A program made the translations under genes and the position numbers. Below the pieces are notes generated by a model. The model was not told where the DNA came from and ran no database searches. It saw only the letters and a program-made list of their open reading frames with translations. DNA of 20,353 nucleotides from contig CAYRFV010000080.1 of assembly GCA_964423545.1 (NCBI GenBank), forward strand, positions 1 to 20,353, in the 5' to 3' direction. How positions within the stretch are numbered: position 1 is the stretch's first letter; every line of letters begins with the position of its first letter. This DNA is from JALOOE01 sp964423545. GTDB taxonomy: Bacteria > Chloroflexota > Anaerolineae > CG2-30-64-16. This document shows positions 14,418-20,353 of this stretch, in pieces.

Positions 14418-17374
14418 GCGACCTCCAGACGCGTAGCGTGCCCGCCTGGCTCGACGCGGGAGCGGCGACCCTGGCAGGCGCCATGCCGCCGGCGCAGACC
14501 CTCGCCGCCTCGCTGCCGGGCCTCACCCAGGCCCAATCCCTGACGCCCGCGCAACGGGTGCAGCGGGTGCAGGCGTCGGGCCTGGCCGAATGCGGTCGCG
14601 CCGGCGAACCGCTCTATCTCGCCTGGCGCCAATTCCTGCGCGGCCACGGGGCTTCGGCTAAAGGGTCATCGACCCTCGTGATCGACGCGACCGACCTCGA
14701 CCCGCGGGCACTCGGCGCAGCGGCCGTGCTCGAAAGCGCCACCTGGCTGCTGGCCGAGGGCTTGTTGATCGCGGCCAGTCTGCGCGACAGCCGCAAGGTC
14801 GAACTGCGCCTGCCGGCCGAACTCACAGGGCACGAAGCCGCGTTCCTGAACACGGCTGAAGCGATACAACGGCTCAAGCAGGCGTCTGTGCCCCACATCC
14901 AACTGGAGGTGCTGCGCAACAGCCGGCCGAGCTGCTGGGGCGAGGGAGGGGCCAGCAACACGTCACGGCTGATTCATACGCCGGAGACGTGGTGCCGGAT
15001 CGCCCTGCTGTTCGCCGGCGCGGCGGACCTCGATGCGGCGCTGCTGACGCTGCGCGGCGGCACGACACAGCGCGGCCTGGTCGAACTGGCCCGTGCCGGG
15101 AATCTGCGCAGCCAGATCGAGGCCTGGGGTGGCGGCGGCGCGGGGCCAGATCAGGACTTGATGCTCGTCTTCGACGATGGCTTGGGCGGCTTCCTGCCAC
15201 TTTCGCAGGCAGACCTCTCGGCCGACCCCCTTTCGCTCGCGTCGGCGGGAATTATCCCGGCGCCGTCCACCCTCCTGGTGACGGCCGACAGCGCCTCTGT
15301 CGTCAAGCAGACCCGCCGGGCGCTCTATCGCCACTGGCAACTCGCCGATGGCGAGGTTGCGTCCGTGCGCGGTTTGCTGGTACGCGCCGCGCGCCTGACG
15401 ACCGAGCTCACCCTCGGCCGCGGTGATGCCGGCCATCTCGTTGCTCTCGACGAGGTGGCGCTCGAGCTGGCCGCGCAGGGGCTGGCGGCCGCCTGGCCGC
15501 TGGGCAGTTCCCTGCGCTACTACCGAGCGCAGTGGGAAAGCCTGGTCCGGCGTGAGTCCCGCCTGGAAGGCTTTTACCTGAAGCCTGATCCGGCGCCCTG
15601 CCACCGCACGTGTCCCGCCAACATCGACATCCCCAGTTTCATTGCGCACCTCGGTCACGGCGACTATCGCGCCACCGTCGAGGTCATCCGCCGCGACAAC
15701 CCGCTGCCGTTGACCTGTGGCCTGGTCTGCCCGGCGCCGTGCGAATCGGTCTGCGTGCGCGGCGGCAGCAACGGCGCGGTCTTCATCCGGCCGCTCAAAG
15801 CTGTGGCTGCCGAGCACTGCCTGGCCGAGGGCGGCTATCCAAGACCTGAGATCGCGCCCGACACCGGCAAGCGCATCGGCATCATCGGATCCGGCCCGTC
15901 CAGTCTCACCGCTGCTTACTACCTGCGTACTTACGGCCACCAGGTCGAGATTTTCGAGGCGCTGGAGCATGCGGGCGGGCAGCTCCGCTACGGCATTCCA
16001 GCCTATCGCATGCCGCCCGATCTGCTGGAGCAGGAGATCGAGCAGATCCGTGTACTGGGCGTCCAGATCCACACCAACACCCCGGTTGGCAACCTCGAAG
16101 CCTTCCGCAAGGACTACGACGCTGTGTTCCTGGGCCTCGGCACCCAACGCTCGCGCCTCATCCCGATCGATGGTATCGATCAATCCTTCGTGCTCGGCGG
16201 GATCGACTTTCTGCACGCCGTGCGCAGCGGCGAGCCGGTGCACGTCGGGCCGCGGGTCGTCGTCATCGGCGGCGGCAACGTCTCCATCGACGTCGCCCTG
16301 ACAGCTTTGCGTCAGGGCGCGCAGCACGTAGACCTGACTTCCCTGGAGAAGCGCCGCGACATGCCGGCCAGTCCGGACGAGATCGAAAAAGCCGTTGCTG
16401 AAGGCGTGGAAGTGCACCCTGGCTGGGGCCCTCTACGCATCGATGAAGACGGAAAGGTCACCCTCCAGTTCTGCGAACGGACCAAGGACGAGACGGGGAA
16501 GTTCAATCCCCAATTCGACGCCAATCGGCTGCTGACGCTCGAAGCCGATCAGGTCATCCTTGCCACCGGCCAGGGCACCGATCTGACAGTTCTCGAAGGC
16601 AGCGATGTCGAAAATAACCGCGGCTTCATCGTCGCCGACCCGAAGACCAAGATGACCAAGGTGCCGGGCGTCTTCGCCGGTGGCGACGGGCAGCACGGCC
16701 CGCGCCTGGCCGTGGACGCGATCCGCTCCGGCAAGATCGCCGCGGCGGCCATCGATGCCTGGCTGCGCGGGGCGCCCCTGGACGCCGCCACCGGCAAGCC
16801 AACACGCCGCGCGGAAGTGATGCCGCTGACCGTCGCTGCGCACGATCGCACGCATCTCCGCCGCGCCGCGATGCCCGAGCGAAGCGTCGAAGAGGTGCTC
16901 GGCGAGGGCAACTACATCCAGATCGAGGAGGGCCTGACCGACGCGCTGGCCCACGACGAGGCCCGCCGCTGTCTGCGCTGCGACGTCTGCATCGGCTGCG
17001 GCCTGTGCATGGCCGCGTGCAGCGAGATAGGCGTCGAGGCGCTGCGCATGGCCGACACGCCGGCCCGCCGGCTCGCCTACTTCGATTTCGAGCGGCCCGC
17101 GACGCTGTGCATCGGCTGCGGCGCCTGTGCGCAGGTCTGCCCGACGGGTGCGATCCACATTGAGGATCGGGATGGCGTGCGGCACACGATCATCACAGGC
17201 ACCGTCGTGAAGGAACAGCCGCTGCTGGTCTGCAGCGAGTGTGGCGCCCCGACCCAGACGCCGGCGCACCGGGAGTTCGTTCGGCAGCGCCTGCCGGATC
17301 ACATGGCGGCCCTGCTCGATCGCGAGCTCTGCCCGTCTTGCGCGCGCCTGCGGGCCGATCGTCCCAGAGGATGA
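14414..17374 (+). CDS. NuoF-like (degenerate) / GltD-like NAD(P)H oxidoreductase / ferredoxin fusion flavoprotein
   Basis: A 986-aa soluble fusion. Residues ~45-385 follow the order of NuoF: SGLAECGRAGEP near 55-66 where NuoF has its FMN/NADH glycine loop, CWGEGG at 174-179 where CGEE is expected, HTPETW at 188-193 like VNNVET, an SLBB-like segment, and a C-terminal helix block ending SLRYYRAQW. The FMN loop is altered and all four N3-cluster cysteines are absent. Residues ~390-800 are GltD-like: C396, C400, C435, C439, C443 and C447 for clusters, an FAD motif GSGPSS at 492-497, an NAD(P) motif GGGNVS at 619-624 and AGGDGQHGPRLAVDAI. Residues 853-909 bind two 4Fe-4S clusters, and C940/C943 with C973/C976 form a knuckle. 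It likely connects NAD(P)H with the ferredoxin subunit. The GltD part is certain; the NuoF reading is by eye. Confidence 0.85.
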   Translation: MSDLQTRSVPAWLDAGAATLAGAMPPAQTLAASLPGLTQAQSLTPAQRVQRVQASGLAECGRAGEPLYLAWRQFLRGHGASAKGSSTLVIDATDLDPRALGAAAVLESATWLLAEGLLIAASLRDSRKVELRLPAELTGHEAAFLNTAEAIQRLKQASVPHIQLEVLRNSRPSCWGEGGASNTSRLIHTPETWCRIALLFAGAADLDAALLTLRGGTTQRGLVELARAGNLRSQIEAWGGGGAGPDQDLMLVFDDGLGGFLPLSQADLSADPLSLASAGIIPAPSTLLVTADSASVVKQTRRALYRHWQLADGEVASVRGLLVRAARLTTELTLGRGDAGHLVALDEVALELAAQGLAAAWPLGSSLRYYRAQWESLVRRESRLEGFYLKPDPAPCHRTCPANIDIPSFIAHLGHGDYRATVEVIRRDNPLPLTCGLVCPAPCESVCVRGGSNGAVFIRPLKAVAAEHCLAEGGYPRPEIAPDTGKRIGIIGSGPSSLTAAYYLRTYGHQVEIFEALEHAGGQLRYGIPAYRMPPDLLEQEIEQIRVLGVQIHTNTPVGNLEAFRKDYDAVFLGLGTQRSRLIPIDGIDQSFVLGGIDFLHAVRSGEPVHVGPRVVVIGGGNVSIDVALTALRQGAQHVDLTSLEKRRDMPASPDEIEKAVAEGVEVHPGWGPLRIDEDGKVTLQFCERTKDETGKFNPQFDANRLLTLEADQVILATGQGTDLTVLEGSDVENNRGFIVADPKTKMTKVPGVFAGGDGQHGPRLAVDAIRSGKIAAAAIDAWLRGAPLDAATGKPTRRAEVMPLTVAAHDRTHLRRAAMPERSVEEVLGEGNYIQIEEGLTDALAHDEARRCLRCDVCIGCGLCMAACSEIGVEALRMADTPARRLAYFDFERPATLCIGCGACAQVCPTGAIHIEDRDGVRHTIITGTVVKEQPLLVCSECGAPTQTPAHREFVRQRLPDHMAALLDRELCPSCARLRADRPRG

Positions 17375-17382
17375 CTTAACGC

Positions 17383-19494
17383 ATGCTAACCCATCTCCAG
17401 CCTGGCTCCGCTTTCCCGCTCGGCGCAACGCTAAGGCCCGGCGGTGTAAACTTCAGCGTCTACGCCGACAAGGCCGACGCCGTCGAGCTGCTCCTGTTCG
17501 ACGGCGTCGACGATGCGCGGCCGGCGCAGGTGTTCCGGCTCGATGCGCGGCGGCATCGCACCTATCACTACTGGCACGCGTTCGTTCCCGGCGTACAGGC
17601 TGGCCAGATCTACGCCTACCGCGCGCTCGGGCCAAATGAACCGCAGCGCGGCCTGCGTTACGACGCGGAGAAGGTCCTGCTTGATCCTTACGGCCGCTGC
17701 GTGGCGATGCCGGCCGCCTACAGCCGGGAAGCGGCGGGCCGGCCCGGCGACAACGCCGCCACGGCCATGAAGAGTGTCGTGGTGGATAGCGCCGGCTACG
17801 ACTGGGAAGGCGACCAGCCGCTCAGCCGGCCCATCCCCCAGACTGTCATCTATGAGATGCACGTGGCTGGCTTCACGCGCCACCCCAGCTCGGGCGTGAC
17901 ACCTGAGCTGCGCGGCACCTATGCCGGGCTGATTGAGAAGATCCCCTATCTGCAAGATTTGGGCATCACCGCCGTCGAGCTGCTGCCCGTCTATCAGTTC
18001 GACCCCACGACCGCGCCTGCGGGGCTCGTCAACTACTGGGGCTACCAGCCCATCGCCTTCTTCGCGCCGCATACGGCCTACAGCGCACGGCAGGATCCGG
18101 GCGCACCCCGTGCGGGCGCACCCCGTGCAGGCGCACTCGGTGCGCTGGGCGTGCTGGACGAGTTCCGCGACATGGTCAAGGCGCTGCACAAGGCCGGCAT
18201 CGAGGTGATCCTCGACGTGGTGTACAACCACACCGCCGAGGCCTTCGGCGACGGCGCGACCCTGAGTTTCCGCGGGCTGGCCAACGACGTGTACTACGTG
18301 CTGGATTCCGCCGACAAATCGCGCTACGCCGATTACACCGGCTGCGGTAACACGCTCAACGCCGGCCATGCGGTGGTGCGCCGGCTGATCTGCGACAGCC
18401 TGCGCTACTGGGTGCAGGAGATGCACGTCGATGGCTTTCGCTTCGACCTGGCGTCGGTGTTGACGCGCGATGAGCACGGTGCGCCGCTGCCCAACCCGCC
18501 GGTCATCTGGGACATTGAAACCGATCCGGCCCTGGCCGGCATCAAGCTGTTCGCCGAGGCCTGGGATGCAGCCGGCCTCTACCAGGTGGGCTCGTTCGTC
18601 GGTGATGCCTGGCTGGAATGGAACGGTAGGTTCCGCGACGACGTGCGCCGCTTTGTCAAGTCCGACAACGACGCCGTTGTGGCCCTCGCCCGGCGCCTGG
18701 CTGGCAGTCCTGATCTCTATGGCAAGGACGCGCGCGAGCCGGAACAGAGCGTCAACTTCATCACGGTCCACGACGGCTTCACGCTCAACGATTTGGTCTC
18801 CTACAACGAGAAACACAACGAGGCCAACGGCGAGGCCAACCGCGACGGCTCGAACGACAACTTCAGTTGGAACTGCGGCGTCGAGGGGCCGACAGACGAT
18901 CAGACCGTGGAAACGCTGCGCAACCGCCAGGTCAAGAACATTTTCGCGCTGCTGTTGGCCGCTGTCGGCGCGCCGCTGATCCAGATGGGCGACGAGGTGC
19001 GGCGCACGCAGGGGGGCAACAATAACGTCTACTGCCAGGACAACGAACTCAGTTGGTTCGACTGGACGCTGCTGGACAGGCACGCCGACGTGCACCGCTT
19101 CGTCAAGCAGCTGATCGCCGATCGGCTGGATTTCGGGCGGGGAAGGACGGCCGGCGATCGGCTCGACGAAGTGCTGCGGCGGGTGAAAATCGAGTTTCAC
19201 GGTGTCGATGGAGCAGCGCCGGACCTAGGCCACACCTCCCATGCGCTGGCGATGTCGCGCACGTCGTACAGCGGCAAGGACGTTTTTTACGTGATGGCCA
19301 ACGCCTACTGGGAGCCGCTCGACTTCGCACTGCCGGCCGCGCCGGCGACGACGCAAGGCTGGCGGCTCTGGATCGACACGAGCCGGCCATCGCCCGGTGA
19401 CATTTATGCCCCTAACGATGCGCCGCCTGTCGCCGGGAATCTGTATCGGGTGGGTCCGCGCGCTGTCGTCGCGCTGATGGCAACAGAAGGATGA
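17383..19494 (+). CDS. glgX: Glycogen debranching enzyme GlgX (isoamylase-type, GH13)
   Basis: A 703-aa cytoplasmic enzyme that cleaves alpha-1,6 branches of glycogen or limit dextrins. An N-terminal CBM48-like domain (residues ~5-95, PGGVNFSVYAD) precedes the GH13 barrel. Conserved regions are DVVYNHTAE, DGFRFDLAS with nucleophile D355, LFAEAWD with acid/base E392, and VHDGFTLNDL with D464. The GlgX-specific HNEANGEANRDG stretch and GDEVRRTQGGNNN are present. Length is normal for the family. ATG 17383 follows AGAGGA and starts eight bases after the flavoprotein stop, so it belongs to the same run of genes. A 15-bp tandem repeat adds residues near 240-254. With the GH63-like enzyme and glucose dehydrogenase it suggests storage-glucan breakdown feeding direct glucose oxidation. 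A nested-palindrome element starts immediately after its stop codon. Confidence 0.95.
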   Translation: MLTHLQPGSAFPLGATLRPGGVNFSVYADKADAVELLLFDGVDDARPAQVFRLDARRHRTYHYWHAFVPGVQAGQIYAYRALGPNEPQRGLRYDAEKVLLDPYGRCVAMPAAYSREAAGRPGDNAATAMKSVVVDSAGYDWEGDQPLSRPIPQTVIYEMHVAGFTRHPSSGVTPELRGTYAGLIEKIPYLQDLGITAVELLPVYQFDPTTAPAGLVNYWGYQPIAFFAPHTAYSARQDPGAPRAGAPRAGALGALGVLDEFRDMVKALHKAGIEVILDVVYNHTAEAFGDGATLSFRGLANDVYYVLDSADKSRYADYTGCGNTLNAGHAVVRRLICDSLRYWVQEMHVDGFRFDLASVLTRDEHGAPLPNPPVIWDIETDPALAGIKLFAEAWDAAGLYQVGSFVGDAWLEWNGRFRDDVRRFVKSDNDAVVALARRLAGSPDLYGKDAREPEQSVNFITVHDGFTLNDLVSYNEKHNEANGEANRDGSNDNFSWNCGVEGPTDDQTVETLRNRQVKNIFALLLAAVGAPLIQMGDEVRRTQGGNNNVYCQDNELSWFDWTLLDRHADVHRFVKQLIADRLDFGRGRTAGDRLDEVLRRVKIEFHGVDGAAPDLGHTSHALAMSRTSYSGKDVFYVMANAYWEPLDFALPAAPATTQGWRLWIDTSRPSPGDIYAPNDAPPVAGNLYRVGPRAVVALMATEG
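18099..18143. repeat. 15-bp tandem repeat (three copies) inside glgX
   Basis: Two exact copies of GGGCGCACCCCGTGC (18099-18113, 18114-18128) are followed by a copy with three changes (18129-18143). The frame is kept, encoding GAPRA-GAPRA-GALGA (residues 240-254) in the loop between the AYSARQDP segment and the DEFRDMVKALH helix. GlgX homologues as I recall them have only a few residues here, so it looks like recent slippage expansion in a tolerant surface loop. Confidence 0.8.
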
Positions 19495-19706
19495 TATACT
19501 GCGGGCGGGCATTGACTGCGTTTTTGTTTAGCGGAGCATCCTGCGCGGAGCCGGGGTAGGGGCCCCGGCGTAGTCGAAGGATGCGCAGCGGGCATGGCTG
19601 AAGGCCGCATCCTTCGACTACACTTCGCTAGCGCCGCTCCGTTCCGCTCAGGATGCTCGCAACATGAACAGAGGGAAAAGCGCAATTTGCACCCGCTCGC
19701 AGTATA
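19495..19706. repeat. Large nested inverted-repeat element after glgX
   Basis: Three nested pairs of arms are visible. Outer: TATACTGCGGGCGGG at 19495-19509 against 19692-19706 (14/15). Middle: GAGCATCCTGCGCGGA at 19534-19549 against 19643-19658 (15/16). Inner: a perfect 16-bp pair GTAGTCGAAGGATGCG at 19570-19585 and 19606-19621 with a 20-nt loop. The element starts one base after the glgX stop and fills most of the 252-nt gap; I see no gene in it. It resembles the 6544-6677 element in layout and partly in sequence (GCATC/CGAAG words). A MITE-like or structured-RNA identity is possible. Confidence 0.75.
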
Positions 19707-19746
19707 GCAGACTGTTAGCCAAACTGATTGTGTAGGAGGAGCTGCC

Positions 19747-19926
19747 ATGAACAAAGTCTGGCCCTGGGTAGGTGGGATCGTCATCGGCCTGTGCATCATC
19801 GGCCTGTTGGCGTACGGGCGAGCCGAGCGCCGGGCTTACTGGTTCGCGCGGGGCGCGGTTGTACATCGTGCCCAAGTGACGCCACAGCCGATCGACAGGC
19901 TGATGCAACGGTCGCCGGGCAGGTAG
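19747..19926 (+). CDS. Small single-span membrane protein, 59 aa, unknown function
   Basis: An ATG at 19747 has a strong ribosome-binding site (AGGAGGA at 19734-19740) and opens a 59-aa frame ending TAG at 19926. The protein begins MNKVWPWVGG, then has a hydrophobic helix at about residues 8-23 (GGIVIGLCIIGLLAYG), then a basic amphipathic tail (RAERRAYWFARGAVVHRAQV) rich in Arg, ending RSPGR. Positive charges after the helix predict an N-out, C-in topology. The next gene (PPK2) starts 31 nt later with its own Shine-Dalgarno sequence, so the two may be co-transcribed. I do not recognise a family. The combination of a strong ribosome-binding site, hydrophobic helix and gene spacing supports a real gene. 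Confidence 0.6.
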   Translation: MNKVWPWVGGIVIGLCIIGLLAYGRAERRAYWFARGAVVHRAQVTPQPIDRLMQRSPGR

Positions 19927-19957
19927 CCGGCTCATAATAGTGACTGTGGAGGGCACC

Positions 19958-20353
19958 ATGACCAAAGGCAAGAACAAGAAGAAGGACAAGAAGCGTAAGG
20001 AGGAGCTCGAGCCGGCAGAGGCTCAGGAGGTGGTCGCGACGGCCGAAGCCTCTGGACCGAAGCCCAAGATGAGCGCCAAGGAGTTCGAAAAGGAGATGGA
20101 GAAACTCCAGGTCGAGCTCGTCAAGATGCAGGAGTGGGTGAAGGCCACCGGCGCCAAGGTCTGCGTGCTCTTCGAGGGCCGCGATACGGCCGGCAAGGGC
20201 GGCGTCATCAAGCGCATCACCGAACGGGTCAGTCCACGGGTTTTCCGCGTCGTGGCACTGTCAGCGCCAACCGAGCGGGAGAAATCGCAGATGTACTTCC
20301 AGCGTTACATGCCCCATCTCCCGGCCGCTGGGGAAGTGGTGATCTTCGATCGT
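19958..20353 (+). CDS. ppk2: Polyphosphate kinase 2, N-terminal part (3' end outside window)
   Basis: The first 132 codons of a PPK2-family kinase; the frame is open to the window edge. PPK2 enzymes move phosphate between polyphosphate and nucleotides. The Walker A motif FEGRDTAGKGG (G74 to G81 region, K80), the SAPTEREKSQMYFQRYMPHLP block and a Walker B-like VVIFDR at 127-132 are all in the family's order. Before the conserved core is a ~40-residue extension, first very Lys-rich (KGKNKKKDKKRK), then Glu/Ala-rich, then a helical segment EFEKEMEKLQVELVKMQEW. The family core normally starts near this helix, so the basic extension is an addition, possibly for binding polyphosphate. ATG 19958 follows GGAGGG at 19948-19953. 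The subclass (ADP- or AMP-preferring) cannot be judged from this part. Confidence 0.93.
   Translation, partial: MTKGKNKKKDKKRKEELEPAEAQEVVATAEASGPKPKMSAKEFEKEMEKLQVELVKMQEWVKATGAKVCVLFEGRDTAGKGGVIKRITERVSPRVFRVVALSAPTEREKSQMYFQRYMPHLPAAGEVVIFDR

Noticed and set aside
14963..16417. 484-aa minus-strand frame opposite the flavoprotein gene
   Set aside because: Antisense to well-defined GltD-like motifs; composition is that of a shadow frame.
17431..19200. 589-aa minus-strand frame opposite glgX
   Set aside because: Shadow of glgX codon usage; no family features, and glgX has all catalytic residues.
19501..19530. Intrinsic terminator after glgX (T-rich GCGTTTTTGTTTA)
   Set aside because: No stable GC stem immediately precedes the T-run; the visible inverted repeats belong to the larger nested element.
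19687..19716. Promoter before the small membrane protein (TTGCAC followed by TATAGC)
   Set aside because: The spacing between the two boxes is about 10 bp, far too short; other hexamer choices fit poorly.

Overview
The window is GC-rich bacterial DNA with every supported gene on the + strand. Short gaps, 4-bp start/stop overlaps and no rRNA, tRNA, transposase, phage or CRISPR sequence point to an ordinary chromosomal segment. I infer a Chloroflexota-type bacterium (Anaerolineae or a relative). The reasons are the gene set (arginine deiminase cluster, GH63/MGH1-like glucosidase, archaeal/bacterial-type glucose dehydrogenase, GlgX, PPK2) and the unrelated short palindromic or tandem elements in the gaps. 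This placement rests on recollection of such genomes and was not tested.

Region 1 (1-6524) is an arginine deiminase (ADI) neighbourhood. It holds the 3' end of ornithine carbamoyltransferase, a PepV-like M20 dipeptidase, an AI-2E/PerM-type membrane protein, a membrane-anchored CPS1/PM20D1-like M20 hydrolase, carbamate kinase (arcC) and arginine deiminase (arcA). The three ADI enzymes together turn arginine into ornithine, ammonia, CO2 and ATP. The interposed M20 hydrolases could supply amino acids from peptides or N-acyl-amino acids. No ArcD-type antiporter is visible.

Region 2 (6525-6727) is a small nested-palindrome repeat element without a gene.

Region 3 (6728-19494) is a tightly spaced seven-gene run: GH63-like glucosidase, beta-propeller lactonase, glucose 1-dehydrogenase, molybdopterin oxidoreductase, four-cluster ferredoxin subunit, a 986-aa flavoprotein, and GlgX. 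The carbohydrate genes predict glucan debranching, glucose release and oxidation to gluconate with NAD(P)H formation. The three central genes look like a soluble NAD(P)H-linked molybdoenzyme complex. Its large flavoprotein seems to be a cofactor-less NuoF-like domain fused to a GltD-like NAD(P)H oxidoreductase, two 4Fe-4S clusters and a terminal CxxC/CxxC knuckle. This complex, set inside a glucose-oxidation operon, is the most interesting system here; its substrate cannot be read from the sequence.

Region 4 (19495-20353) has a second, larger nested-palindrome element, a 59-aa single-span membrane protein and the 5' part of a polyphosphate kinase 2 gene that runs off the end. Two coding genes also carry in-frame repeat-like insertions: a 27-bp palindrome in the molybdoenzyme and a 15-bp tandem repeat in glgX.
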